Source: Actinomadura latina NBRC 106108
GTDB taxonomy: Bacteria > Actinomycetota > Actinomycetes > Streptosporangiales > Streptosporangiaceae
Length of the DNA: 64,000 nt
Direction of reading: 5' to 3'
Assembly: GCF_001552195.1 (NCBI RefSeq)
Contig: NZ_BCQS01000020.1
Location: forward strand, 62,001 to 126,000
Shown: positions 8,037-16,682 of the stretch, piece by piece
Numbering within the stretch: position 1 is the first letter of the stretch
Layout: every line of letters begins with the position of its first letter
The notes under the pieces: model-generated
Databases searched by the model: none
Told to the model about the DNA's origin: nothing
What the model saw: the letters and a program-made list of their open reading frames with translations, nothing else
Made by a program: the position numbers and the translations under genes

Positions 8037-8717
8037 ATGAGAAAGCTCGGCAAAATCGCCATTCCCCTGGTGGGATCGGCGGCTCTGCTCGTCGGAATGG
8101 CCGGAACCGCGCTCGCGTCCGGCACCATCACCTCCGGCGGCTCCCCGTACACCGGCAGCGTCATCGCCACCAACCTCGGCAACGTGACGCTGGCCGGGAA
8201 CAGCTTCCTCGGCCCCATCATCAACAGCTGCAGCAGCGGGAGCCTCGGCGCTTACACCAAGTCCGACGGCACCAGCGGACGCCTCGACAGCGTGTCGCTC
8301 TCCGGCTGCACCAACAACCGCGGCGGCACCACCACCGTCACCGCGATCGGCCTGCCCTACACCGGCGGCCACGTTGACTACGCCCCCGTCACGGGCGGCC
8401 GGGACGGCAAGATCGTCATCGACGCGCCGAACGCGGCCGTCGACATCAAGGCCATCCTGAACCTCCCGGCCTGGGGGCTCACGGGCGTGGAGTGCCACTA
8501 CGGCCTCACGACGACGACGCCGCTGAACATCGACGTCTACAACCCCTCCAACGCCAACAAGCCCGTCCCGTCCAACCCGCACGGGCAGGGCAAGCTGGCC
8601 GGCCAGTCGCTGCAGTTCATCTCCGGCGACTCGGTCTGCCCGGCGTCCGCGTCGGCCAACGGCAACTTCCAGATCGTCACCAGCCCAGGCGGCAACGACC
8701 TGCTGCTCGGCCCCTGA
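8037..8717 (+). CDS. Secreted protein of unknown function
   Basis: A 226-residue exported protein. The signal peptide MRKLGKIAIPLVGSAALLVG continues to ALA at 25-27, with predicted cleavage before SGTITSGG. The mature part is rich in Gly, Ser, Thr and Asn with few charges, and has four cysteines (NSCSS, SGCTN, VECHYG and DSVCP) that could form two disulfides. The ATG at 8037 follows AAAGAGG. It is the first of three consecutive secreted-protein genes, each followed by a hairpin. I do not recognise the family; a surface or matrix role is possible. Confidence 0.75.
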   Translation: MRKLGKIAIPLVGSAALLVGMAGTALASGTITSGGSPYTGSVIATNLGNVTLAGNSFLGPIINSCSSGSLGAYTKSDGTSGRLDSVSLSGCTNNRGGTTTVTAIGLPYTGGHVDYAPVTGGRDGKIVIDAPNAAVDIKAILNLPAWGLTGVECHYGLTTTTPLNIDVYNPSNANKPVPSNPHGQGKLAGQSLQFISGDSVCPASASANGNFQIVTSPGGNDLLLGP

Positions 8718-8759
8718 TCCGCGTTCCCTGACCCCGTTCCCCGATCGACCCACCCCACC

Positions 8760-8792
8760 GGGACGGGCCATCCGCGACGGCTGGCCCGTCCC
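8760..8792 (+). terminator. Stem-loop after first secreted-protein gene
   Basis: GGGACGGGCCA (8760-8770) and TGGCCCGTCCC (8782-8792) form an 11-bp perfect stem with an 11-nt loop. It ends 19 nt before the next start codon, so it may be an attenuator as well as a terminator. Confidence 0.6.
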
Positions 8793-8811
8793 ACCTCAGC
8801 CGGGAGTCCCC

Positions 8812-9588
8812 ATGCGTTCCAGCCTCCGCCGCCGGCTTCCGGCCGGCGCCGCCGCCCTCGCCCTCACCGGGAGCCTGCTCGGCGCCGTGGCCGCCGCACC
8901 CGCCGCCTCCGCCGACACGCTGCCCGACTTCGACTTCTCCACCTGCCCCGACCTGCCCGCGGGCGCCGACCCGCAGTTCTGGCAGTGCAACATCGCCGTC
9001 ACCTACGGCGGGACGTTCAAGCTCGGCGGGATCGAGACGACGATCGAGTCGCCGATCACCCTCACCTACGCGAACGGCTTCGATCCCATCACCTACGAGG
9101 CGCAGACCGTCTTCGGCTCCTTCAAGGCGAGCAAATTCCTGGTCCAGCCGGGCCTGTTCGGCGACCCGTTCGTCACGGCCGTCTACGCGCAGCCGAAGTA
9201 CGCGGGCGGGCTCAACACCGACGGCGGGAAGGTCAACCTGAACCTGTCGGTGAACGTGCAGAACCCGCTGCTCGGCAGCCGCTGCACGATCGGGTCGAGC
9301 TCGCACCCGATCGCGCTGAAGCTCGGCATCGGCGCCACGGACCCGCCGCCGCCGAACACCTCCATCCACGGCGAACCGCCCGTCGTCGTGGGGACGAACC
9401 CGGTCGTGCTGAAGACGACCGTGGTCGACAACGCGTTCGCGGTGCCGAAGGCGGACAAGTGCGGCCTCGATCTCGGCCTCGAGAACTGGCTGGTCAACCT
9501 GTACGCCGGGCTGCCGTCCGCCGCCGGGAACAACACGGCGATCTTCCAGCAGTACGCGAGCTTCAAGCCCTACACCGAACTGTCCTAG
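8812..9588 (+). CDS. Secreted protein, paralogue of the next gene
   Basis: A 258-residue exported protein. A twin-basic N-terminus (MRSSLRRRLP) and hydrophobic core end at ASA, cleavage near residue 34. The mature chain shares a framework with the gene at 9675: DFDFSTCPDLP, QFWQCN, TYANGFDPITYE, NPLLGSRC-IGS, a PPPPN stretch, VDNAFAVPK, GLPSAAG-NTA. Four conserved cysteines fit two disulfides. No enzyme motif is visible. The two genes are tandem duplicates with clear divergence. An envelope-associated beta-sandwich is possible, but I do not recognise the family. Confidence 0.75.
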   Translation: MRSSLRRRLPAGAAALALTGSLLGAVAAAPAASADTLPDFDFSTCPDLPAGADPQFWQCNIAVTYGGTFKLGGIETTIESPITLTYANGFDPITYEAQTVFGSFKASKFLVQPGLFGDPFVTAVYAQPKYAGGLNTDGGKVNLNLSVNVQNPLLGSRCTIGSSSHPIALKLGIGATDPPPPNTSIHGEPPVVVGTNPVVLKTTVVDNAFAVPKADKCGLDLGLENWLVNLYAGLPSAAGNNTAIFQQYASFKPYTELS

Positions 9589-9610
9589 CCCGGCCCGACG
9601 CGCCGTACCC

Positions 9611-9647
9611 GGCCCGCGCCGCTCCTCCCCGCCGGAGGGCGCGGGCC
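9611..9647 (+). terminator. Stem-loop between paralogous secreted-protein genes
   Basis: GGCCCGCGCC (9611-9620) pairs perfectly with GGCGCGGGCC (9638-9647). It lies between the stop at 9588 and the start at 9675. Confidence 0.6.
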
Positions 9648-9674
9648 ATGATCCCTCCCCCAGGAGTTGACACG

Positions 9675-10481
9675 ATGAGAACACCCTCCATGCGGCGCGC
9701 CGCCGCGGCGGTGGCCGGTGCGGGCCTCACGGCCCTGGCCCTCACGGGCCTGTCCGGTCCGGCGGCCGCGGACGTCCCGCCCGGCTTGGACTTCGACGAC
9801 TGCCCGGCGGTCAGCGAGCTGCCGCCGAACGCAGATCTGACGTTCTGGCAGTGCAACGTGACGGTGATCAGCGCCGGGCGGCTGCAGATCGGGTCCATCG
9901 ACCAGGAGATCACCCAGCCGATCAAGATGACCTGGGCGACCGGCTTCGACCCGATCACGTTCGAGGGCTACAGCGTCTTCGGCCCGATGCGGGCCGAGCC
10001 GCAGCGGGTCAAGGGCGGCGTCCTCGGCATCGAGGGCACCGACGTGATCCCCATCCTGCAGATCAGCGCGCAGCCGGAGATGGCGGCCGACCCCGAACTG
10101 GCCCCCGAGGGCCAGATCGCGCTCCGCCTGCGGCTCAAGATCAAGACGATCAACCCGCTGCTCGGCGACACCTGCTACATCGGGAGCGGCCAGGACCCGA
10201 TCGTGCTGAACCTGACCTTCGGGACGACGTCCCCGCCGCCGCCGAACCAGCCGATCTCCGGCACGCCCGCGCACCCGGTGGGCGACGGCGTCATCGGCTC
10301 GACGCTGGTCGACAACGCGTTCGCGGTGCCGAAGTCGTCCGGCTGCGGCTGGAACGGCCTCCTCAACGCGGTGGCCGACTTCCGCGCGGGCCTGCCGTCC
10401 GCCGCGGGCAAGAACACGGCCGTCTTCGAGTCCTACGCGAAGTTCACCGCGTACACCTCGCTGCCGAACACCACCGCCTAG
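9675..10481 (+). CDS. Secreted protein, paralogue of the previous gene
   Basis: A 268-residue exported protein with signal peptide to about residue 32 (SGPAAA). The mature region repeats the framework of the 8812 gene: DFDDCPAV, TFWQCN, WATGFDPITFE, INPLLGDTC-IGS, PPPPNQPI, VDNAFAVPK, GLPSAAGKNTAVF. Cysteines align with those of the paralogue. The ATG at 9675 follows CAGGAG. The function is unknown. Conservation of both copies suggests distinct targets or a hetero-oligomer. Confidence 0.75.
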   Translation: MRTPSMRRAAAAVAGAGLTALALTGLSGPAAADVPPGLDFDDCPAVSELPPNADLTFWQCNVTVISAGRLQIGSIDQEITQPIKMTWATGFDPITFEGYSVFGPMRAEPQRVKGGVLGIEGTDVIPILQISAQPEMAADPELAPEGQIALRLRLKIKTINPLLGDTCYIGSGQDPIVLNLTFGTTSPPPPNQPISGTPAHPVGDGVIGSTLVDNAFAVPKSSGCGWNGLLNAVADFRAGLPSAAGKNTAVFESYAKFTAYTSLPNTTA

Positions 10482-10493
10482 AGGCGGCGGCAC

Positions 10494-10536
10494 CACCGCC
10501 GGCCGGCCCGCTCACGAGGCGGGCCGGCCGGCGGTG
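10494..10536 (+). terminator. Strong terminator hairpin
   Basis: CACCGCCGGCCGGCCCGC (10494-10511) and its exact complement (10519-10536) make an 18-bp GC-only-type stem with a 7-nt loop, 12 nt after the secreted-protein stop. Confidence 0.75.
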
Positions 10537-10645
10537 CGTCCGGGGCCCCCGGTGCCCGGCCGCGGCGCCGCGCGACGATTCGGTCATGCCACGCAGTCTC
10601 GCAGATCGGACGAGTCGTCCAATAGCGCGGCCCCGGTGGCGGCGA

Positions 10646-10661
10646 TGTGATGCAAGTCACT
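10646..10661. promoter_or_regulatory. CRP-like site
   Basis: TGTGATGCAAGTCACT matches TGTGA-N6-TCACA at nine of ten fixed positions. It overlaps a second dyad, GATGCA-N6-TGCATC. It lies about 140 bp before the ABC ATPase gene. CRP binding is inferred. Confidence 0.35.
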
Positions 10662-10754
10662 GCATCGAACCTGTGTGACCTGGGGCGTAGCGGTCACGTG
10701 TCAGATGTCACCGTCTCGGTGGATTCGCGAGGTCCTGGGCGCGGCTAGATTTGC

Positions 10755-10768
10755 ACTGACCGGTCAGT
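10755..10768. promoter_or_regulatory. Palindromic operator ACTGACCGGTCAGT
   Basis: A perfect 14-bp palindrome flanked by TTG and CAA, giving a near-perfect 22-bp dyad. It ends 28 nt before the ABC ATPase start. The third gene of this operon is a TetR regulator, so autoregulation is the simplest reading. Confidence 0.65.
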
Positions 10769-10796
10769 TCAAATCTGCCTCCCGGGAGGGTCCGCG

Positions 10797-11675
10797 ATGA
10801 CGCCCGAGCACAAGACTCCGGGGACGGCCGCCGCGGCCGGGGGGACCGCCGCGGCCGTCTCCGGACCGGGCCCGACCGGCTCCGGGACTGGCGGGGGCCG
10901 TCCCGGAGCCGAGGGCCCGCCCCCGTCACCCGCCGCCCCTCCCCGCACTGCCGAGGACGGAGACGTCCTGCGGACGGTTTGGACGGAGCGCCCCGACACG
11001 GCACGGACAGGGCCGGCACGGGTCCCGGAGCAGCCGGGCCGGGACCCGCTGGGCGTGCGGGCGCGCGGGCTCGGCGTGCGGGGCGCGCGGGGCTGGGTGT
11101 TCCGGGACGTCGATCTGGACGTGCCCGGCGGAGCACTGGTGGCCGTGGGCGGTATCGCCGGGACGGGCCGTACGGCGCTGCTGCTCACGCTCGGCGGGCG
11201 GATGAGACCCGGCGAGGGCACCGTCTCGGTGGGCGGGTTCAGCAAGATCGGAGACGTCCAGCGGGTGGCGGCGCTCGGGCTCGTCCCGGGCGTCACCGAA
11301 CTGGATCCGGCGCTGACCGTCCGGGAGCACCTGAACGAGGCGCTGGCGCTGCGCGAGGGCGTCCTCGGCAGGTTCCGGGGACGGGAGGCGCGCAGGCGGC
11401 GGGCGCTCGAACGCGTCGGCCTCGACGTCGGCCCGCGGACGCTCGCCGCGGAACTCGCGCCCGATGAAGCGCAGTTGCTCGGAGCCGCCCTGGCGCTCGT
11501 CGGCGGGCCCGGGCTGCTCCTGCTCGACGACGTCGACGAGGGGCTGCCCGCCGAACGGCAGCGTGAGCTGTGGCGGCGGCTCGCCGGTATCGCGGCCACC
11601 GGCGTCACCATCGTCGCGGCATGCCATGACACCGCGCCCGCCGAGGGCCTGGCCACGCACAGCCTTTCCCTCTAG
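10797..11675 (+). CDS. ABC transporter ATP-binding protein (divergent) paired with YhgE/Pip protein
   Basis: 292 residues. The first ~85 are low-complexity Gly/Pro/Ala and probably disordered; the rest is an ABC ATPase domain. Walker A is GGIAGTGRT at 118-126, with Arg in place of the usual Lys, and Walker B is LLLLDDVDE at 241-249. The LSGGQ signature is replaced by AELAPDEAQ. ATP hydrolysis may therefore be weak. It lies 15 nt before the YhgE/Pip membrane gene and under a TetR-type palindrome. The likely role is energising or gating the partner membrane protein for export of an unknown substrate. Confidence 0.8.
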   Translation: MTPEHKTPGTAAAAGGTAAAVSGPGPTGSGTGGGRPGAEGPPPSPAAPPRTAEDGDVLRTVWTERPDTARTGPARVPEQPGRDPLGVRARGLGVRGARGWVFRDVDLDVPGGALVAVGGIAGTGRTALLLTLGGRMRPGEGTVSVGGFSKIGDVQRVAALGLVPGVTELDPALTVREHLNEALALREGVLGRFRGREARRRRALERVGLDVGPRTLAAELAPDEAQLLGAALALVGGPGLLLLDDVDEGLPAERQRELWRRLAGIAATGVTIVAACHDTAPAEGLATHSLSL

Positions 11676-11690
11676 CCAGGAGATCCCCCC

Positions 11691-13808
11691 ATGAGACTTC
11701 CCGCGTTGACGTCCGGCGGCCTGGAGCTGCGCCGCTTCCAGCGCAACCGGTTGACCCGCATCGCCCTGGCCGGGCTCGTTCTGCTCCCGCTGCTCTATGC
11801 GGGGCTCTATCTGTGGTCCTTCTGGGATCCCTACTCCCGGCTCCAGCATGTGCCGGTGGCGCTGGTCGTCCAGGACCGGCCCGCCGCGGCGGACGGGAGG
11901 ACGGTGCACGCGGGCGCCGATCTCGCGGACGAGCTGAAGAAGCGCAAGGTCTTCGACTGGCGGACCGTGTCGGCGGAGGACGCTGAAAAGGGGGTGCGGT
12001 CGGGCGAGTACTACATGTCGCTGACGATCCCGTCCGACTTTAGTACCCGTATCGCGTCGCCGTCCGGGGACGGCGCTCCCACGCCCGCCAGGCTGCGCCT
12101 GCGGATGAACGACGCGAACAACTACGTCATGGGGACGCTCGCGCAGGCCGCGTTCAAGGAGATCAGCGCCGCCGCCGGCAGCGAGGCCGTGCACGGCTAT
12201 TTCGACCGCATCTTCTTGTCGTTCGGCAAGCTGCACACCGATCTGGGCCAGGCCGCCGATGGGGCCGGGAAGCTCGCCGCGGGCTCCGGGCAGGCGGAGG
12301 ACGGCGCCGGGGAGCTCGCCGAGGGCGCGGGCCGGGCTGAGGCGGGCGCGGGCAAGCTCAAGGACGGCATCGACGAGGCCCGGTCCGGGAGCGGCAGGCT
12401 GACGGCCGGGCTGGGCGAGCTGCGGGACGGGACCGCCCAGGTCGCGGCCGGCATGCAGAAGCTCACCGCGACCGTCGACCGCGCGGGCGACACGCTCGTC
12501 CCGCTGCTGCGGGAGAACGCGCCGGAGATCAGGCGGGCCGCGCTCGTGGTCGCGCGGGGCGCGGACGCCCTCGCGGACGGGGCCGGGCGGCTGCCCGCGC
12601 AGACGGGCGCCGCGGTGGAGCGGGCGGAGAAGGCGCAGGCCGAGCTGGGCGCGTACCTTGCCGCGCATCCGGAGATCCCCGCGAACGTCCGGCAGGATCT
12701 CACCCGGTCCGCCGCGCAGGTCGTCGCCGTGGCGGAGCAGGTGGACGGCTACGTCCGCGAGCACACCGGCGACCTGCGCAAGGTCGCGGCCGACGCGCGG
12801 ACGGTCGAGAAGGCCGCCCGCAAGATCGCCGAGGACGCGCCCACGCTGGCCGCCAAGGTCGACAAGGCCCGCCGGGACGTGGACCGCCTCAACGCCGGGA
12901 CGCGGCGGGTCGACGCGGGCGCCGGGCGGCTCCTCGCCGGATCGTCCGGTCTCACGACCGGGCTCGGCACGCTCTCGGGCGGCGCGGGCGACCTGCGCGG
13001 CGGGCTCGGCCGGCTTTCGGGCGGCGCGGTGACCCTGGAGACGGCGCTCGCGCAGATCTCCGCCGGCAGCGGCGAGCTCGCGACCGGACTGGACGAGGGC
13101 GTCCGGAAGATCCCGGACTACGGCGACGAGGAGCGGGCCGCGCGGGACGACATGATGAGCGACCCGGTGCGGCTGGCCAGCGCCACCGACAACGCGGTGC
13201 CGAACTACGGGACCGGGTTCGCGCCGTTCTTCGTCCCGCTGTCGCTCTGGGTCGGCGGCATGATCATCTACATGCTGCTGCGGCCGCTGAACCCGCGCGC
13301 GATGGCGGGCACCGCGCCCGGCCGCCGCGTCGCGCTCGCCGGCTGGCTGCCCGCCGCCGTGATCGGGACGGCGCAGGCGTGCGTCGTCCTCGCCGTGCTG
13401 CATCTGGCGCTGGGGCTGCGGGCCGAGCACTGGCCGGGGCTCGTCGCGTTCCTCGCGCTCGCGTCCGCCGCGTTCCTCGCCGTGATCCAGTGGGTGAACG
13501 CCCGGTTCGGGCCGATCGGCCGGATCCTCGCGCTGGCGCTGCTGATGCTGCAGCTCACCTCGGCGGCGGGCACCTACCCGATCGAGACGAGTCCGCGCTT
13601 CTTCCAGCTGATCCGGCCGTACCTGCCCATGTCGTGGGTGGTGGACGGCGTCCGGCACCTGATCAGCGGCGGCCCGATGACGCCGGTATGGCAGGGTTGT
13701 GCGGTGCTGGTCGCCTTCCTGGCCGGCGGGCTCGCGCTCACCGCGCTGGCCGTCCGGCACAACCGGGTCTGGACGATGAAGCGCCTGCACCCGGCGCTGA
13801 AGCTCTAG
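11691..13808 (+). CDS. YhgE/Pip-domain membrane protein
   Basis: 705 residues. One N-terminal helix (about 22-45) is followed by a long extracytoplasmic region and then five or six C-terminal helices (about 505-695), the layout of YhgE/Pip (phage-infection-protein-like) transporters. The extracytoplasmic part has Ala/Gly-rich heptad-like repeats (units such as DGAGKLAAGSG and LRGGLGRLSGG), predicted to form long coiled coils. It begins at ATG 11691 behind AGGAGAT. It is co-transcribed with the ABC ATPase and a TetR regulator. Related proteins export envelope lipids or virulence factors; the substrate here is unknown. Confidence 0.85.
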   Translation: MRLPALTSGGLELRRFQRNRLTRIALAGLVLLPLLYAGLYLWSFWDPYSRLQHVPVALVVQDRPAAADGRTVHAGADLADELKKRKVFDWRTVSAEDAEKGVRSGEYYMSLTIPSDFSTRIASPSGDGAPTPARLRLRMNDANNYVMGTLAQAAFKEISAAAGSEAVHGYFDRIFLSFGKLHTDLGQAADGAGKLAAGSGQAEDGAGELAEGAGRAEAGAGKLKDGIDEARSGSGRLTAGLGELRDGTAQVAAGMQKLTATVDRAGDTLVPLLRENAPEIRRAALVVARGADALADGAGRLPAQTGAAVERAEKAQAELGAYLAAHPEIPANVRQDLTRSAAQVVAVAEQVDGYVREHTGDLRKVAADARTVEKAARKIAEDAPTLAAKVDKARRDVDRLNAGTRRVDAGAGRLLAGSSGLTTGLGTLSGGAGDLRGGLGRLSGGAVTLETALAQISAGSGELATGLDEGVRKIPDYGDEERAARDDMMSDPVRLASATDNAVPNYGTGFAPFFVPLSLWVGGMIIYMLLRPLNPRAMAGTAPGRRVALAGWLPAAVIGTAQACVVLAVLHLALGLRAEHWPGLVAFLALASAAFLAVIQWVNARFGPIGRILALALLMLQLTSAAGTYPIETSPRFFQLIRPYLPMSWVVDGVRHLISGGPMTPVWQGCAVLVAFLAGGLALTALAVRHNRVWTMKRLHPALKL

Positions 13809-13819
13809 GAGGCAGGGAC

Positions 13820-14395
13820 GTGGCCCGCAGCGCGACCAGGGAGAAGCTGTTCGGCGCGGCGATCGAGCTGATCGCCGAGAGCGGGCTCGCCGCGACCACC
13901 GTCGACCAGATCGCCGAGCGGGCCGGGGTCGCCAAGGGCACCGTCTACTACAACTTCGGCAGCAAGGCGGCGCTGTTCTCGGCGCTGCTGGAGTACGGGG
14001 TCGACCGGCTCGCGACCGCGCTGCGCGACGCCGCGTCCGGCCGGCCGCCGCTGGACGCGCTGGAGGCCGCCGTCGCCGCCGAGCTGGCGTTCATCGGCGA
14101 GCACGAGTCGTTCGCCCGGCTGCTGATCGCCGAGACGTGGCGGTCCGGCGGCGACTGGCAGCGGACCGCGCGGCTCATCCGGGAACGCGCCATCGGCGTG
14201 ATCGCGGACGTGCTGCGGGACGCGGTCGCCGCCGGGGACCTGCGCGCCGACCTCGACACCGGGACCGCCGCGTCCGCCGTGTTCGGGATGGTGCTGACCG
14301 TCGCGCTCGACTGGCGCGCCCTCCAGCCCGGCCGCCCGCTCGCCGACGTCCAGGCCACCCTGATGGACCTGCTGCGCGGGCGTCTCGCGGGCTAG
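13820..14395 (+). CDS. TetR-family regulator of the ABC-Pip operon
   Basis: 191 residues. The N-terminal helix-turn-helix is at about 26-50 (TTVDQIAERAGVAKGTVYYN, then FGSKAALF), and the C-terminal domain resembles TetR_C classes. It starts at GTG 13820, 8 nt after AGGAGG and 11 nt after the Pip gene stop. It is the last gene of the operon and probably binds the palindrome at 10755-10768. Confidence 0.85.
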   Translation: MARSATREKLFGAAIELIAESGLAATTVDQIAERAGVAKGTVYYNFGSKAALFSALLEYGVDRLATALRDAASGRPPLDALEAAVAAELAFIGEHESFARLLIAETWRSGGDWQRTARLIRERAIGVIADVLRDAVAAGDLRADLDTGTAASAVFGMVLTVALDWRALQPGRPLADVQATLMDLLRGRLAG

Positions 14396-14403
14396 GGCGG
14401 GGG

Positions 14404-14871
14404 CTAGGGAAGGTTGCGGATCTCCTCGATGACGCCGGGCATCGCCTCGTTGTTCTCGCGGATCCAGCGCAGCAGGACGTCGAACTCCTCGTCATCGTAG
14501 GCGCCGAGGCGGTCGTAGAAGGCGCGGGAGATCGGCTCGAAGTAGCGGGCGAACTCCGCGACGTTCTCCTGGACCAGCTCGACGATCACGCGGCGGCGGT
14601 CGTCGGGGTCGCGGGTGCGCTTGACGTATCCGGCGCGTTCCAGCCGGTCGATGACGGCGGTGATGGCGCCGCCGGTCGTGATGCCCATGAGCTGCGCGAG
14701 CTGACCGGGCGTCTGCGGCCCGTCCAGCATCAGCGCGTTCACGCACTGCGCGTCGCTGACGTTGAGCCCCGCCTTGCTCGCGGTGGCGTGGTGCAGCAGG
14801 ACGGTGAACATGGTGCTGCGCTGCATCGCCCGCTGCAGCTCGTCCAACCGCTCGCGGTCCGGGGTCGACAC
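14404..14871 (-). CDS. MarR-family transcriptional regulator
   Basis: 155 residues. The winged helix-turn-helix covers about 50-95 (TPGQLAQLMGITTGGAITAV, then DRLERAGYVKRTRDPDDRR, with the basic wing). The GTG at 14871 has GGGAGAG 6 nt upstream; the next upstream GTG at 14877 abuts that site and is less likely. It is convergent with the TetR gene (8-nt gap). A dyad at 15012-15028 lies about 140 nt upstream. The target is unknown. Confidence 0.85.
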   Translation of the reverse strand: MSTPDRERLDELQRAMQRSTMFTVLLHHATASKAGLNVSDAQCVNALMLDGPQTPGQLAQLMGITTGGAITAVIDRLERAGYVKRTRDPDDRRRVIVELVQENVAEFARYFEPISRAFYDRLGAYDDEEFDVLLRWIRENNEAMPGVIEEIRNLP

Positions 14872-15011
14872 GCCCACCTCTCCCTCTTCAGCTCTCGACT
14901 CCAGAGCCTAGTGGCCGCATCCGGACAGGACCACAGGGGACGGCGCGGCGTGTGGCGCAGGACTCACCCGCTCATGATCGAAGCACTCCCAGGTCACCCC
15001 TATCATGGATT

Positions 15012-15028
15012 TGTTAGGACCACTAACA
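15012..15028. promoter_or_regulatory. Inverted repeat TGTTAG-N5-CTAACA upstream of marR
   Basis: Perfect 6-bp arms with a 5-nt spacer, in AT-richer DNA between marR and the fadD19 operon terminator. It is a plausible MarR operator, judged by position only. Confidence 0.4.
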
Positions 15029-15041
15029 GAGGTCCGCTCCT

Positions 15042-15070
15042 GGCCCCGAATCCCACGAAGGTTCGGGGCC
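15042..15070 (-). terminator. Terminator of the fadD19 operon
   Basis: GGCCCCGAA (15042-15050) pairs with TTCGGGGCC (15062-15070), 14 nt beyond the minus-strand fadD19 stop. Confidence 0.6.
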
Positions 15071-15083
15071 GACCTCTACCGGG

Positions 15084-16652
15084 CTACTTCGCCTCCTCCG
15101 CCACCTGCTTCGCCCACCGGTAGTCCGCCTTGCCCGCCGGCGAGCGCTTCATCTCGGCGACGAACGCGTAGACGCGCGGCACCTTGTAGCCCGACAGCTC
15201 GCGGCGGCAGTGCGCGTCCAGATCGGTGGAGGGCGGCGCGTCGCCGGACGGCTGGATCACCGCCGCCACACGGCTCCCCCACCGCTCGTCCGGAATGCCG
15301 GTGACGACCGCGTCGTACACGGCCGGATGCCCCTTGAGGACGGCCTCGACCTCCTCCGGGAACACCTTCTCGCCGCCGGTGTTGATCGCCTGCGACCCGC
15401 GCCCGTACACGGCGATCGACCCGTCCTCCTCGACGGTGGCGATGTCGCCGGTGAGCAGCCAGCGCTTGCCGTCCACCATGGGGAACGTCTTCGCCGTCTT
15501 CTCCGGGTCGTTGTAGTAGCCCTGCGCGATGTAGCCGCTGCGGGCGACCTGCCCGATCACCCCCGAGCCCGGCTTGACCTGCTGGAACGCGTCGTCCAGC
15601 ACGGTGACGTTCGCCACGTCCGGGGCGAACCGCAGCCCCTTCTCCGGGGTGGAGCCGGCGACCGCCTCGGCCGTCGAGCCCGACTCGGTCGACCCGAACC
15701 GGTCGAGGATCATCACGTTCGGCAGCAGCCGCTGGATGCGGTCGCGGACCGTCCCGGTGAAGATCGCGCCCGTGGAGACGTAGGCGAACAGCGAAGAGGT
15801 GTCGTAGCTCCCGCGCGCCAGCTCCTCCGCCATCGGGATCGCCATCGCGTCCCCGGTGATCGTCAGCGAGTTGACCTTCTCCCGCTCGATCGTCGCCCAC
15901 ACGTCCGCCGCGTCGAACTTGCGCGTGTAGACGAGCGTCGCGCCCATGAACCAGGCGATCCACGTGGCCATCTGCGCGGCGCCGTGCATGAGCGGCGCCA
16001 CCGGCATCATCACCAGCGGGCCGCCGTTGCGGGCGTTCTCCACGACGTCCTCGGGCCGCGTCGGCCGCGGCAGCGACGGGTTCCAGAACGCGAGCAGCAT
16101 CTGCTCGGTCGACCACATGACGCCCTTCGGCATCCCGGTCGTCCCGCCCGTGTAGATGATGTAGACGTCGTCGCCGGAACGCGCCGGGAAGCCGCGCGTG
16201 CCTGCGGCGTCCTTCATCGCCTCCGCGTAGGCGACCGCCCCCGGGATGGACGGCGTGCCGCCCACCGCGATGAGGTGCTTCAGCTCGGGCACCTCCGGGA
16301 CGGTCGCCGCGACCCGGTCCTCGAACTCCACGTCGTACAGCAGCGCGACGCTGTCGGAGTCCCGGTACACGTAGAGCAGTTCGCTCTCCACGTACCGGTA
16401 GTTGACGTTGATGGGCACGGCCCGGATCTTCAGCGCGGCCAGCAGTGCCGCCGCGTACTCGACACCGTTGTAGAGCTGGACGGCGACATGCTGGCCGGGC
16501 CGCACTCCGGCGTCCGCCAGATGGTGCGCGAGCCGGTTCGCGTGCTCGTCCAGCTCGGCGTACGTGAGCCGCTGGTCACCGCAGATCAGGGCGACACGGT
16601 CCCCGATCGCGTCCGCGACTCCCTCGAACAGGTCAGCGTGGTTGTACTCCAT
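15084..16652 (-). CDS. fadD19: FadD19-type steroid/acyl-CoA ligase
   Basis: A 522-residue ANL-superfamily enzyme. The AMP-binding P-loop YTGGTTGMPKGVMW is at 167-180, with DRFGSTESGST-type motif A5 mid-chain. The C-terminal domain shows GRGSQAINTGGEKVFPEEVE and KRSPAGKADYRWAK carrying the catalytic Lys. Length and motifs fit M. tuberculosis FadD19, which ligates CoA to C24-branched sterol side chains and C26 acids. It is the last gene of a minus-strand operon, 30 nt after ltp3, starting at ATG 16652 behind GGAGG. The specificity is inferred from family and context. Confidence 0.85.
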   Translation of the reverse strand: MEYNHADLFEGVADAIGDRVALICGDQRLTYAELDEHANRLAHHLADAGVRPGQHVAVQLYNGVEYAAALLAALKIRAVPINVNYRYVESELLYVYRDSDSVALLYDVEFEDRVAATVPEVPELKHLIAVGGTPSIPGAVAYAEAMKDAAGTRGFPARSGDDVYIIYTGGTTGMPKGVMWSTEQMLLAFWNPSLPRPTRPEDVVENARNGGPLVMMPVAPLMHGAAQMATWIAWFMGATLVYTRKFDAADVWATIEREKVNSLTITGDAMAIPMAEELARGSYDTSSLFAYVSTGAIFTGTVRDRIQRLLPNVMILDRFGSTESGSTAEAVAGSTPEKGLRFAPDVANVTVLDDAFQQVKPGSGVIGQVARSGYIAQGYYNDPEKTAKTFPMVDGKRWLLTGDIATVEEDGSIAVYGRGSQAINTGGEKVFPEEVEAVLKGHPAVYDAVVTGIPDERWGSRVAAVIQPSGDAPPSTDLDAHCRRELSGYKVPRVYAFVAEMKRSPAGKADYRWAKQVAEEAK

Positions 16653-16682
16653 CGGAGAGCCTCCGGAGGGGGTCTGGGGAAA

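Larger units (their letters stand above)
10482..10796. other. 315-bp intergenic region with hairpin, CRP-like site and palindromic operator
   Basis: No gene seen. It holds the 18-bp stem-loop at 10494-10536, a CRP-like sequence at 10646-10661 and a TetR-type palindrome at 10755-10768 close to the next start codon. Confidence 0.6.

Noticed and set aside
10926..13790. A 954-codon minus-strand open frame
   Set aside because: Antisense to the ABC ATPase and Pip genes, which have clear domains and start sites.
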